From assembly GCF_019468465.1 (NCBI RefSeq), contig NZ_CP080519.1, positions 3,363,001 through 3,427,000 of the forward strand: DNA of 64,000 nt. Reading direction: 5' to 3'. Under the pieces are notes generated by a model. The model did not search any database. It was not told the origin of the DNA and saw only the letters and a program-made list of their open reading frames with translations. The DNA is from Amycolatopsis sp. DSM 110486. GTDB lineage: Bacteria; Actinomycetota; Actinomycetes; Mycobacteriales; Pseudonocardiaceae. The position numbers and the translations under genes are program-made. Within the stretch, counting starts at the first letter, position 1. Each line of letters begins with the position of its first letter. Below are positions 49,473 through 58,328 of the stretch, one piece after another.

Positions 49473-50639
49473 TCACCTGAGCCATTCCCCCAGGCGGCGG
49501 ACCCCTTCGTCGACGTCCTCGGTGGCCCCCGCGAACGAGAACCGCACGAACTTCCCGCCGTCCACCGGGTCGAAGTCCACCCCCGGCGCGATGGCCACAC
49601 CCGTGTCGGCGAGCAGGCGCTGGCACCAGCTGAGGCTGTCGTTGGTGTACGCGGAGACGTCGGCGTACGCGTAGAAGGCCCCTTCGGCGGGGGCGAGCTT
49701 GTCGAGACCGATTTTCTTGAGCCCGGCGAACAGCCGATCCCGGTTGCGGCGGTAGTGCTCCACGTGCGCGTCGGCCTCCGCGTACGACTCCGGCGTGAAC
49801 GCCGCGACGGCCGCGTGCTGCGCGATCGCGGGCGGGCAGATCGTGAAGTTGCCCGTGAGCACGTCCACCGCCCGGTGCAACCGCTGCGGCACGAGCATCC
49901 AGCCCAGCCGCCAGCCCGTCATGGCGAAGTACTTCGAGAACGAGCCCAGCACGAGCGCTTCGCGGCCGTACTGCCACGCGCAGTCGAGCTGCTTCTCGTA
50001 GGAAATGCCGTGGTAGATCTCGTCACTGACCAGCTGCACCCCGTGGGACGCGCACCAGCCGGAGATGGCCGCCAGCTCCCCGGGCGGCAGGACCGTGCCC
50101 GTCGGGTTGCTGGGGCTCGCCACGATCAGCCCGTCGAGCGGCCCCAGCTCGTCGAGGAGATCGACGGTGGGCTGGAAGTTGGTCTCCACGGTCGTCGCGA
50201 ACTCCACGACCTCGCAGCCCAGGACCTTCAGCAGGTTCCGGTACGCCGGGTAGCCCGGCCGCGCCATCGCCACGCGCGCCCCGGGGTCGAACGCGCTGAG
50301 GAAGCTCAGCAGGAAGCCACCAGAGGAGCCGGTGGTCATCACCACGTCCTGCGCGGTCACGTCGACGTCGTACATCCTGCGGTAATGCCCCGCGACGGCC
50401 TCACGCAGCTCCGGAATGCCGAGCTGCTCGGTGTAGCCCAGCGTGTGCTCGTCCAACGCCGCCTTCGCCGCCCGCCTCACCGCTCCCGGCGCGGCCGCCG
50501 ACGGCTGCCCCGCCGCCAGCGACACCAGGTCCCCGTGACTGCGCTGCCTCGCCTGCGCCGCGGACAGCACGTCCATCACGTGGAACGGGGGAACACCGGC
50601 CCGCAGCGCGGGCCCACCGAAAGCACCGATGTCGACCAT
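49473..50639 (-). CDS. PLP-dependent class I/II aminotransferase
   Basis: A 388-residue aspartate-aminotransferase-fold enzyme. YTEQLGIPELREAVAGHY, ASPSNPTG (about 170), SDEIYHGI (about 198) and the PLP Lys in GSFSKYFAMTGWRLGW (about 230) are conserved, and the C-terminal Arg is in KFVRFSFA. Amino donor unknown; resembles broad aromatic/alanine aminotransferases. TAGCCT lies 6 nt before the ATG, so the message is probably leaderless. Confidence 0.93.
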   Translation of the reverse strand: MVDIGAFGGPALRAGVPPFHVMDVLSAAQARQRSHGDLVSLAAGQPSAAAPGAVRRAAKAALDEHTLGYTEQLGIPELREAVAGHYRRMYDVDVTAQDVVMTTGSSGGFLLSFLSAFDPGARVAMARPGYPAYRNLLKVLGCEVVEFATTVETNFQPTVDLLDELGPLDGLIVASPSNPTGTVLPPGELAAISGWCASHGVQLVSDEIYHGISYEKQLDCAWQYGREALVLGSFSKYFAMTGWRLGWMLVPQRLHRAVDVLTGNFTICPPAIAQHAAVAAFTPESYAEADAHVEHYRRNRDRLFAGLKKIGLDKLAPAEGAFYAYADVSAYTNDSLSWCQRLLADTGVAIAPGVDFDPVDGGKFVRFSFAGATEDVDEGVRRLGEWLR

Positions 50640-50683
50640 GCGGCCAGGCTAACCTGGGGCGGCGATGCCGTGCCTATCGCTGG

Positions 50684-52912
50684 TCAGTACCCGCGGTACG
50701 CCCCACCGTGCGCCATCGCCGCGATACCGGGCACGTTGCCCATCGACCCGTACCGGTCGAGCGAGTACCGCACCCCGGCGATGATGTTGTCGACCGGGTT
50801 GTAGATGTTGTCGTGCCCCGGCAGCTTGTGCGCCTGGAACGTCGAGTCGATGCACTGCATCAGGCCCTTGGACGGGTGCCCGGCGGCCGCGTTGGAGTTC
50901 CCGGTGAGGAACACGTGGTCGCCCTCGCGCGCGGTCCAGGTGCCGAGCTCGGTCGTCACGCACCAGACGTCGGCGCGCCCGGCCGGCTCACGGTGCAGGA
51001 ACGCCCCGGTGACCACCGGGTTGTTCGCCCGCACGGCAGCCTCGCGGCGCCACGTCTCATGCTCACCCGTGCGATCGGTGACCGACACACGCGGCCGAGC
51101 GCCGGAGAGGTAGACGGCCAGCGTGATCGCCTCGAGCACCTCGCCCGGCGCCTGGTAGATCGTGACCTTCGGCTTGGTGTACCCGGGGCGCAGGTGCCGC
51201 GTGCCCTCCGCGTCGGTCACGGCCTCCAGCCACGCTTCACGCTGCGCGGTCGACATCGCCAGAACCTGTCGCACAGCCTCGGACTTCGGATTTCCCGCGC
51301 GGTGCAACAGGTCCTGCGCGTAGTCGTAGTCGATCCGGAACTGGTGCCGGGGTCCGCAGCCACCGCGGTCGTCGACGTACACCGCGTGCGGCACGCCGTC
51401 GAGCAGCTCATGCAGCTTCGCCACCATGTCCTTTTTGGACTGTACGATCGAGATCGTCGGCCGGTGGCGGCGCGTCTCGACGTGGCCGTCACCCGCGATC
51501 CAGCCGAGGATCGCCGCCTCGCGCACCGTCACGTCGAGCGCCGAGTCCGTGTCGGCGGGTGCCGCGAGCAGGATCCGGTCACGACTGCCGACCTCGTCGG
51601 TCGTCACGAAGCGAGCTTCGTCGGCGTGGACGTTGCGCTGCGCTGCCGCGACCACACCGTGGATCTTGCTGCGGTGCACAGCCACCCCGTTCGCGGGCGC
51701 GGTGCTCGCGCGCGGTTCCCACCCGCATTCCGGGCAGACAACCAGACCGTCGTTGGCGACCGCGACCCGCGGCAGGTTCAGCCAGCGGTGGTTCGGCGTG
51801 GTGGTCGCCGCCCAGCGCGAGTTGGCCAGGGTGACGAGCGACGCGTTCTCGTGGTGGACCACGCGCGTGACACGGGTCCACTCGCTGCGCCGGGTCTGCG
51901 GGTTGTAGCCGATGGTCTCGTCGCCGACCTCGACGTCGTGGTGCTTCAGCAGCCCACGCCGCGTGAGGATGGCCGTGTCCAGCGGCACGCAGTCCCAGTT
52001 GTTGATCGCGTTGGGGTTACCGCCCGATTCGTGCTGGATGATCGCCCAGATGTTCTTGACGTCGGCTTCCGTGACGTTCACGCCGTTGGCCTGAAGGATC
52101 TTGATGGCCTCGTCGATCCACTCCTGCACGTTGCCCGGAGGCGGGGACCCGGGCGGGCCGCCACTGGGGCCGAGGCCGCCGCCCCCACCGCCACCGCCGC
52201 CTCCTCCGCCGCCCCCACCGCCGTGGTGGGAGGGGGTGTGGAGGCCGCCGGTGCTCTGGGGGACGGTGCCGTCCTTGCCGGGCAGGGGGACCTTGTCGTA
52301 ACCGCCCTCGATCTGGGTTTTCATGAGGGTCTGCGACTGGCCGATCATGGTGTTGGCCTGGGTCAGCAGTCCCTGCACTTCGCCGTCGTACTGCGTCGTC
52401 AGGTTGTTGATGTCCGTCTTCGCCGTCGCCTTGATCTGCTCGACGGTCGGGCTCGGTCCGGGCTTCTTCTCGTCTGCCGCGGTCTTGGCCGCGGCTGCCG
52501 CGGCGTTCATGTCCGTCTGGGCCTTCTGGTTGCGGGCGTTGACCGCCTTCTCCGCATCCCCGAGCTTGCCCTGAGTGACCTTGGACTTGATGTCGGCGAG
52601 GTTCTTCGCCAGGTTCGTCAGGTCGGTCGCCACGTCGCCGAGGTGGGCCTCGACCTTGGCGCCCGCGCTGCGGACGGTGCGGACGTAGTCGAAGAAACTG
52701 TCGGCCGCGCCGCCGGACCAGACGCTGCTGTCGAGCGCCTTCGTGGTGTTGTCCAGTGCCTGCGAGTGGTCGGCCGCGTCGGTGGCGGCGCCGCGGAACT
52801 GATCGGCCGCCTTGTTGATGGCGTCCACGTTGAGTTTGGCGACTTGGTCTACCTTGTCCGTGAACGCTTTCCAATTGTCCGGAGTCCCGGCACCGACCCC
52901 ATCCAAAGCCAC
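50684..52912 (-). CDS. Type VII secretion muralytic protein: WXG100-like domain + SLT transglycosylase, interrupted by an intein
   Basis: A 742-codon gene from a GTG (GGGGGAG 7 nt upstream). Residues about 1-110 form a WXG100-like helical hairpin with SSVWSGGAADSFFDY; about 110-230 are helical and Ala/Lys-rich; a run of 16 Gly (four different Gly codons) leads to a SLT/lysozyme-like domain. That domain's catalytic Glu is in IIQHESGGNPNAINNWD. An intein follows directly (residues 308-672), after which SNAAAGHPSKGLMQCIDSTF completes the fold. The mature protein would have 377 residues. Probably an exported peptidoglycan hydrolase of the ESX-like cluster upstream. Confidence 0.92.
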   Translation of the reverse strand: MALDGVGAGTPDNWKAFTDKVDQVAKLNVDAINKAADQFRGAATDAADHSQALDNTTKALDSSVWSGGAADSFFDYVRTVRSAGAKVEAHLGDVATDLTNLAKNLADIKSKVTQGKLGDAEKAVNARNQKAQTDMNAAAAAAKTAADEKKPGPSPTVEQIKATAKTDINNLTTQYDGEVQGLLTQANTMIGQSQTLMKTQIEGGYDKVPLPGKDGTVPQSTGGLHTPSHHGGGGGGGGGGGGGGGGLGPSGGPPGSPPPGNVQEWIDEAIKILQANGVNVTEADVKNIWAIIQHESGGNPNAINNWDCVPLDTAILTRRGLLKHHDVEVGDETIGYNPQTRRSEWTRVTRVVHHENASLVTLANSRWAATTTPNHRWLNLPRVAVANDGLVVCPECGWEPRASTAPANGVAVHRSKIHGVVAAAQRNVHADEARFVTTDEVGSRDRILLAAPADTDSALDVTVREAAILGWIAGDGHVETRRHRPTISIVQSKKDMVAKLHELLDGVPHAVYVDDRGGCGPRHQFRIDYDYAQDLLHRAGNPKSEAVRQVLAMSTAQREAWLEAVTDAEGTRHLRPGYTKPKVTIYQAPGEVLEAITLAVYLSGARPRVSVTDRTGEHETWRREAAVRANNPVVTGAFLHREPAGRADVWCVTTELGTWTAREGDHVFLTGNSNAAAGHPSKGLMQCIDSTFQAHKLPGHDNIYNPVDNIIAGVRYSLDRYGSMGNVPGIAAMAHGGAYRGY
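50897..51991 (-). mobile_element. LAGLIDADG-type intein (365 aa) in the SLT domain
   Basis: Block A starts at Cys (CVPLDTAILTRRGLLKHHD), block B is TTTPNHRW, block F is DVWCVTTELGTWTA and block G is HVFLTGN followed by Ser +1. The penultimate His is Gly, as in some active inteins. Between them are two LAGLIDADG-like helices (AILGWIAGDGHVE; AWLEAVTDAEGTR) of a homing endonuclease and a CxxC-x16-HxxxxH zinc-finger-like insertion (CPECGWE...HRSKIH). Removing it joins INNWD to SNAAAGHPSKG, an uninterrupted SLT motif. Confidence 0.92.
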
Positions 52913-52971
52913 TTGACGCTCCCCCTGCTTTTGTTCCCGCGAGCCTGCTTTGTCCTATTTGCGGCAGTGCC

Positions 52972-53283
52972 TCAGCTGTCGACGTGAACGGTGAGGTCGC
53001 TCTTGCCGACCTCGTCCATTTCGGTCATCAGACCGGCGGCCTTGCGCATGGCGAACGCAAGCGCGTCCATGTGCTGGCCCGCGGCGTCGAACTGGCTGTG
53101 CACACCGTTCTTGAACTCACCGACTGCGCTGTGGGCGTCCTGCGAGCCGGGCATCCCGCCGAACGGGCTGTCCTTTTCGTGGTCCATGCCGGTGAGCTTT
53201 TCCTTGGACTTCTGGTATTCGTCCTTCAGCTTCTCGACCTGTCGCGCCGCGATGGCCATCGAGTCGACGTCGTAGACAGCCAC
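52972..53283 (-). CDS. WXG100-like small protein of the secretion cluster
   Basis: A 103-residue protein, mostly helical: an N-terminal helix rich in Lys/Glu (VEKLKDEYQKSKEKL), a Gly/Pro turn (FGGMPGSQD) and a second helix (VGEFKNGVHSQFDAAGQHMDAL, in part). It has no WxG Trp, but size and position directly upstream of the WXG100-SLT gene suggest a partner or chaperone. GTG start. Confidence 0.65.
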   Translation of the reverse strand: MAVYDVDSMAIAARQVEKLKDEYQKSKEKLTGMDHEKDSPFGGMPGSQDAHSAVGEFKNGVHSQFDAAGQHMDALAFAMRKAAGLMTEMDEVGKSDLTVHVDS

Positions 53284-53426
53284 GGTCCGCTCTCCCCTTC
53301 ACGAAAACCAACATCCGACCGATCAGACGTGGGCATGACCAGGTCGGTTCCCGGCCCACTTTAAGACCTCGGCCGCACTCCCGGTACGGATCTTCGACGA
53401 ATCCACCCCGGCGTGCCAGGAACGGT

Positions 53427-54185
53427 TCACAAACCCGCCTGCAGCTCGTGCACCCGCTCCACAAGCACCGCGTTGTCCGCCGGCGTGACCGTGGCCCACG
53501 TGTGGCCGTCGGAGTCGTCGGTGAGCTGGAAGAGGTAGCGGCCCGCGTCGGTGTCGAAGAAGGCCGTGGGGTGGGGCGAGCGGCGGATAGTGCCGTCGCG
53601 GAGGGTGCGTTCGGCGGTGAACTGGCCGCGGGCTTCCTGGCCGAGCAGCATGCCGGCGAGCTCCTGGGCTTCCCACAGGGCGAGGCCGTGGTCCTCCAGC
53701 ACCGTGACCAGGGCTTTCGGGTCGCCGCCGGCTTTGGTGTCGGCGGCGACCAGGGTCGCGTGGGGCACGGACACGCTCTGGCCGACGCCTGCGGACAGCT
53801 CCCCGGCGACGGGCACGGCGGCTTCGGCCAGCGCGCCCTCGTCGGCGGGGATGAGCCAGACCTCGTCGCGGTCGACGACGGCGAGCACGGCCTGGCTGCC
53901 GCGGCTGACGGCGCGCCCGTGGATCTCGCGGTCGGCCCAGACCCAGACGTCGAGGGCGTACTGCGGGCGTGACAGCAGGTGCAGCTGGTCGAACAGCTCG
54001 CCCGACGCGCGGCGCCCGCGCGCGAGGCGGCGGCGCGAAAGTCCCTCCCATACCTGTTCGATCAACGCAGCGCGTTCGGAATGGGTGCGGCCCGGTGAGG
54101 GCACGCCGAGCGCGGCCGGGCGGCGGCCCAGCTCGAGCGACTCCCACAGGACGTCGAACTCGAGCGTCGAGAGGACGAGGTTCAC
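53427..54185 (-). CDS. ESX secretion-associated protein, EspG family
   Basis: A 252-residue EspG-like protein. LSTLEFDVLWESLELGRRP at the N-terminus and the LFDQLHLLSRPQYALDVWVW block near 65 are typical of the family, which in mycobacteria binds PPE proteins in the cytoplasm before export. GTG start overlaps the stop of the PPE-like gene (GTGA), matching a chaperone-client pair. Confidence 0.82.
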   Translation of the reverse strand: MNLVLSTLEFDVLWESLELGRRPAALGVPSPGRTHSERAALIEQVWEGLSRRRLARGRRASGELFDQLHLLSRPQYALDVWVWADREIHGRAVSRGSQAVLAVVDRDEVWLIPADEGALAEAAVPVAGELSAGVGQSVSVPHATLVAADTKAGGDPKALVTVLEDHGLALWEAQELAGMLLGQEARGQFTAERTLRDGTIRRSPHPTAFFDTDAGRYLFQLTDDSDGHTWATVTPADNAVLVERVHELQAGL

Positions 54186-55765
54186 GCGTCGTCGCCGATC
54201 ACGTCGTCGGAGACCAGGCGGGGGTCGGTGAAGAGGTCCTTGTCGTCGACGCCGAAGCGGCGCACGTGGTCCGCGTCGTCCTCGTTCTGCGTGGCCGCGG
54301 GGGCGAGGAACTTCGCGTCGCCCGAGGGCTGCTTGGGCTCGATCTGCTCGGTCTTGCGGAGCGCGATCGCCTCTTCCTCCGGCAACTCCACCGGAAGCGG
54401 ACGCACGGGGCCCTTCGATGGTGCACCACCGAAACCCCGGCCCTGCCGTTCGCGATCGCCGGCCAGCGCACCGCCGGCCACGCCCGCGCCGAGCGCCGCG
54501 GCACCCGCGCCGAGCTCACCGGCCGACGCACCCGGCCGCGGCGGCGCGGCGGGACCGCCGACGCTCTCCTCCGGCACGACGGGTGACTGCGGACCACTGC
54601 CGACCATCCGGCCCCGGCTCAACGCCGGGTCGCCACCACCGGTCCCGCCGCCAGTCCCGCCGGCCGGACCGCGGCCGAGCACAGCGTCAGGCCCGGTCGA
54701 CGAACCACCCGGCGCAGCACCACCAGAACCAGCACCACCGCCAAAACCAGGGCCGGCACCAGGCCGGCCCTCGAAACCAGCACCGAAACCGGGCCCACCA
54801 CCCCGAACCGGCCCACCGAACCCGGGCCGTCCAGGCGCCTCCGGCTGACCGCCACCCCGCGGCATTTCCCAACCAGGCGGAGGCGGTGGCGTCGAAGGCC
54901 GGCCAGAGACGGGCCGAGAAACAGGCCGACCGGGAGCCGAAGCCGGCGCTGTGTACCCAGCCGACCCACCCGATCCTCCCGAACCGGCCGACCCACCAGC
55001 GCGCGGCGGCACCGCGATCCCGTACGCCGGCGTCGGCGGATCCACCGCCACCCGGTTCGCCATGGGCTGCACCACCGACGGATCCACGTGCCGCGACTGC
55101 ACCGACGCCGAAGCCGGCCGCACGCCACCGTCCGGCGTCACGTCGACCGCCGAACCCGCCAGGTCGAGCACGCTTTTGCGCCCGTCCGGCTGCGTCATCG
55201 ACAGCGACTGCGGCTGGCTCAACGGCTCCGACGACAGCAGGTTCTCGCCGCTCTGCTGCGCGTACGCGTTCAACGCCTCGAGCGCCTGGCTTCGTGCGTT
55301 CTGCGCGGTGTCGACCGCCGTCGCGTGGTCGGTCTCGAAGCCGATGAGGCTCAGCACGGAGTCGCCGAGCGTGTAGCCGCCGGCGCCCTTCATCAGGGTG
55401 GCGGGGTCGGGCAGCTTGAACTTGGTGCGGTTGAAGGCCTCGCCCTGGGCGAAGAGCAGCTCGGCGGTGTTCGACACCTTCCGCATGGCGTCCTGGGAGA
55501 ACCCGGCCTGGTCGGTGAACACCTGCCCGGCCGCACCGCCCGCCTGGCTCTGCCACTCGACGCCGAGCTGCGTCAGCTGCGTGCGCAGCGCCTGGTCGGT
55601 CTCGGCGAGCGCGGTCGCGACGGCCTTCAGCGCGTCCACGGCCGTGCCGATGCTGCCGATGCCGTCGCCGTCGGAGAACTTCCGGATCTCGTCCGCGAGG
55701 GACGTGTCCGTCCACCCGTCGAAGCGCTGGTCGCGGATCTTGCCCGCGAGGTCGGAGATCTCCAC
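54182..55765 (-). CDS. PPE/WXG100-like type VII secretion substrate with Pro/Gly-rich C-terminus
   Basis: A 527-residue protein starting at a GTG with AGGAGG 5 nt upstream. Residues about 1-180 are helical with VEWQSQAGGAAGQVF near 75 (WxG/WxS position). About 220-440 is low-complexity Pro/Gly/Ala (FGGPVRGGGPGFGAGF-type repeats). A conserved acidic tail ends ADHVRRFGVDDKDLFTDPRLV. It probably depends on the coupled EspG gene for export. The region just upstream in frame belongs to the DUF3558 gene. Confidence 0.82.
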   Translation of the reverse strand: MEISDLAGKIRDQRFDGWTDTSLADEIRKFSDGDGIGSIGTAVDALKAVATALAETDQALRTQLTQLGVEWQSQAGGAAGQVFTDQAGFSQDAMRKVSNTAELLFAQGEAFNRTKFKLPDPATLMKGAGGYTLGDSVLSLIGFETDHATAVDTAQNARSQALEALNAYAQQSGENLLSSEPLSQPQSLSMTQPDGRKSVLDLAGSAVDVTPDGGVRPASASVQSRHVDPSVVQPMANRVAVDPPTPAYGIAVPPRAGGSAGSGGSGGSAGYTAPASAPGRPVSRPVSGRPSTPPPPPGWEMPRGGGQPEAPGRPGFGGPVRGGGPGFGAGFEGRPGAGPGFGGGAGSGGAAPGGSSTGPDAVLGRGPAGGTGGGTGGGDPALSRGRMVGSGPQSPVVPEESVGGPAAPPRPGASAGELGAGAAALGAGVAGGALAGDRERQGRGFGGAPSKGPVRPLPVELPEEEAIALRKTEQIEPKQPSGDAKFLAPAATQNEDDADHVRRFGVDDKDLFTDPRLVSDDVIGDDA

Positions 55766-55773
55766 GCGCCCTC

Positions 55774-56388
55774 CTAGGTCCGTGTCTTGAGGTACTGCAG
55801 CGCGAGGTCGGCCGCCTGCGTCGCCTGATCGCACAGCTGCTGCTGGGTGAACGCGCCGGCGGTGACCGCAAACGCTTGCGCCGCCAGCGTCTGGCCCTTC
55901 GCGACGCCGACGAGCGCCTCGCAGTCCGACGGCGTGCCGGCCGCGCGGTAGTTCGTGAGCGCCGGGTAGCCCTCGACCGCGAACGGCGCCGTGGTCATGC
56001 TGTTCTTCCGCCGCGCGCCGGTGAGCCACTCCTGCAGGTCGGCGGTGACGGTGCGCAGGTGGTACGCGTGGAACGGCTCGGTCTTGTCCGCGTCGAACAC
56101 GCACGTGGGGCCGTCCTGCGGATCCGCGGCCTTGCGCGGCACGGCGTTGACCTGCAGCTCGTCGAGCTGCGCCTGGCCCAGCAGGTCGCACGGGTCCACG
56201 CCGGTGAGCGAGAGGTCGGCCGGGCGCGACGGCAACTGGGAAGCCTTCGCTGCCTGCGAAGCCGAGCTCACCGCGGTCTGCACCGGCACAGCCGTGCCGG
56301 CATCGCCGGACGAACACCCGGCCACGCCGAGCGCGAGCACCGCGGCCGCGCTGAAAGACAGAGCGCTAGTGGATGCCGTGCGCACCAC
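55774..56388 (-). CDS. DUF3558 family lipoprotein
   Basis: A 204-residue lipoprotein; GTG 56388 or the next codon GTG starts VVRTASTSALSFSAAAVLAL and the lipobox is LGVAGC. The DUF3558 domain shows VDPCDLL, CVFDADK and SDCEALVGVA, with four Cys that could form two disulfides. The gene overlaps the preceding WXG100-like gene by 23 bp. DUF3558 genes beside PPE/EspG genes are common in Pseudonocardiales; function unknown. Confidence 0.82.
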   Translation of the reverse strand: MVRTASTSALSFSAAAVLALGVAGCSSGDAGTAVPVQTAVSSASQAAKASQLPSRPADLSLTGVDPCDLLGQAQLDELQVNAVPRKAADPQDGPTCVFDADKTEPFHAYHLRTVTADLQEWLTGARRKNSMTTAPFAVEGYPALTNYRAAGTPSDCEALVGVAKGQTLAAQAFAVTAGAFTQQQLCDQATQAADLALQYLKTRT

Positions 56389-56755
56389 GGTCCCCGAACG
56401 CCGCGGCCTTGTCGTCCTCGCTCGCCTGGTACGTCTGCGCCGCGCCCCGCAGCTGTTCGCCGAGGCGGCGCAGGTTGGCGACGTACGCCCGCGCTTCGGC
56501 CGCGTAGGAGTGATCACCTTCCGCGACGATCATGTTCCACGCCGCCACGGAGTTCACGCTCACCGCGTCGGCCGAGGGCGTGTCGATGCGCAGCTCGCCC
56601 AGGCGGGTGAGCAGCTTGTCCTCGAGCGCGTTGGCCTGCTCGTCGACGGCCTTCGCCACGTCCAGCAGTTTCTCCGGCGCCACGATGAGGTCCGCGACGC
56701 CGGGCGCGGCCGGGACGGACGACGCCAAGTCGGACAGCGGACTGCTTCCCGCCAT
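56366..56755 (-). CDS. PE/WXG100-like small type VII secretion protein
   Basis: A 129-residue helical-hairpin protein. NSVAAWNMIVAEGDH marks the turn region and the C-terminal helix ends with AAQTYQASEDDKA, which contains YxxxE, the form of the type VII export signal. It is the first gene of the cluster PE-like, DUF3558, PPE-like, EspG. A heterodimer with the PPE-like protein is likely by analogy. Confidence 0.7.
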   Translation of the reverse strand: MAGSSPLSDLASSVPAAPGVADLIVAPEKLLDVAKAVDEQANALEDKLLTRLGELRIDTPSADAVSVNSVAAWNMIVAEGDHSYAAEARAYVANLRRLGEQLRGAAQTYQASEDDKAAAFGDRGAHGIH

Positions 56756-56843
56756 AACGCTCCCCCTCGGTGATGTCTACGGACAGTGACCGTTCGGCCC
56801 CGCTACGAGGCTACCAACCGCCGGGTGATCGGGAAGCGAAAAC

Positions 56844-58109
56844 TCAGGCGTTCACCGGCATGGTGATGTCACCGTTGGCCGCTTTGAGCGCGATGTCGGT
56901 GCGGTGGTGCGAGCCCGCGAGGTGCACGCGCTCCACCGTCTCGTACGCGTGCTTGCGCGCCGACTTGAGCGACTTGCCCGTGCCGACCACGGACAACACG
57001 CGCCCGCCCGCCGACACCACGGCGCCGTCCTCGCGCCGCCGCGTGCCCGCGTGCAGCACGCCTTCGAACTCGCCGCCGGTGATCACGTCGCCGGTGCGTG
57101 GCTTGCCGGGGTAGCCGTCGGCCGCGATCACGACCGTCACGGCCGCGCCGCCCGACCACTCCAGCGGCGGCTGCTGCGCGAGCTTGCCGGTCGCCGTCGC
57201 GTGCATCAGGCCGGCCAGCGGCGTGCGCAGCAGCGCCAGCACGACCTGGGTCTCCGGGTCGCCGAAGCGGCAGTTGAACTCGATGACCTGCGGGCCCTCG
57301 GACGTCAGCGCGAGGCCGGCGTAGAGCAGGCCGGAGAAGGTGGCGCCGCGCGCGTCGAGCTCGTCGACCACGGGCTGCACGATGCGGGCGACCACGTCGT
57401 CCACCAGGCCTTCCGGAGCCCACGGCAGCGGGGCGTACGCGCCCATGCCGCCGGTGTTCGGGCCCGCGTCGTCGTCGCCGACGCGCTTGAAGTCCTGCGC
57501 GGGCAGCAGCGGGACCACGGTGCGGCCGTCGACGAAGCAGAACAGCGAGGCCTCCGGTCCGTCCAGAAAGGACTCCAGGAGGACGGGGTGGCCACCGTCG
57601 AGGAGCATCAGGGCGTGCTTGCGCGCGACCTCGACGTCCTGCGTGACGACCACGCCCTTGCCGGCCGCGAGGCCGTCGTCCTTCACGACCCAGGTGGGGC
57701 CGAAGCGCTGCAGCGCGGCGTCGAGGCGCGCCGGCGTGTCCACGACCTCGCTGCGCGCGGTGGGGACGTTCGCGGCGGCCATCACGTCCTTGGCGAACGC
57801 CTTCGAGCCCTCGATGCGCGCGGCCGTGGCCGACGGTCCGAAGCAGGCGATGCCCGCCTTCCGCACCGCGTCGGCGACGCCCGCGACCAGCGGGACCTCG
57901 GGGCCGACCACCACGAGGTCGGCCTTCCACTCACTCGCCAGGGCAGCGACCGCTTCGGGATCAGCCGGTTCGACACCCATCTGCTCGGCGACCGCGGCTG
58001 TCCCGGCGTTGCCGGGCGCGCAGGCGAGCGCAGTGACGGCGGGATCGCCGGACACCGCGAGGACAAGTGCATGCTCCCGGGCGCCGGACCCGATTACCAG
58101 TACGCGCAC
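56844..58109 (-). CDS. purD: Phosphoribosylamine-glycine ligase (GARS)
   Basis: A 421-residue ATP-grasp enzyme of purine synthesis. [13 protein letters not shown] at the N-terminus, [16 protein letters not shown] (about 140), [10 protein letters not shown] (about 225) and [12 protein letters not shown] (about 285) are the PurD signatures. GTG 58109 is chosen because the domain begins right after it; the upstream extension is not homologous. Confidence 0.96.
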   Translation of the reverse strand: MRVLVIGSGAREHALVLAVSGDPAVTALACAPGNAGTAAVAEQMGVEPADPEAVAALASEWKADLVVVGPEVPLVAGVADAVRKAGIACFGPSATAARIEGSKAFAKDVMAAANVPTARSEVVDTPARLDAALQRFGPTWVVKDDGLAAGKGVVVTQDVEVARKHALMLLDGGHPVLLESFLDGPEASLFCFVDGRTVVPLLPAQDFKRVGDDDAGPNTGGMGAYAPLPWAPEGLVDDVVARIVQPVVDELDARGATFSGLLYAGLALTSEGPQVIEFNCRFGDPETQVVLALLRTPLAGLMHATATGKLAQQPPLEWSGGAAVTVVIAADGYPGKPRTGDVITGGEFEGVLHAGTRRREDGAVVSAGGRVLSVVGTGKSLKSARKHAYETVERVHLAGSHHRTDIALKAANGDITMPVNA

Positions 58110-58328
58110 GCCGAACAGGGTAACGGGCTCGGGTGGGCGTGGGCATTTCGCCGTCCGCGAGCGGTCTGCGCAGCACTGTCCGAAAGCGGATTCCATGCAC
58201 CGTTTACCGGCTTGTCAGCCCCTTGTCCGTCCTGTGCCGCCCGCCCGACGCTTGCGGCCGTGAGGGTGGCGCGGTAGTCGTGGCAAACCCGTCGTAAAGG
58301 ACGGATGCCCGGTAGAGAAAGGTCCTCC
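58110..58328 (+). promoter_or_regulatory. purD/GDPD divergent region with PHO-box-like direct repeats
   Basis: Three consecutive 11-nt units (58202-58212 GTTTACCGGCT, 58213-58223 TGTCAGCCCCT, 58224-58234 TGTCCGTCCTG) loosely resemble the PhoP direct-repeat unit of Streptomyces (GTTCACCCGCC). A phosphate-scavenging diesterase gene follows, which is why this was noticed. The match is weak. Confidence 0.25.
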
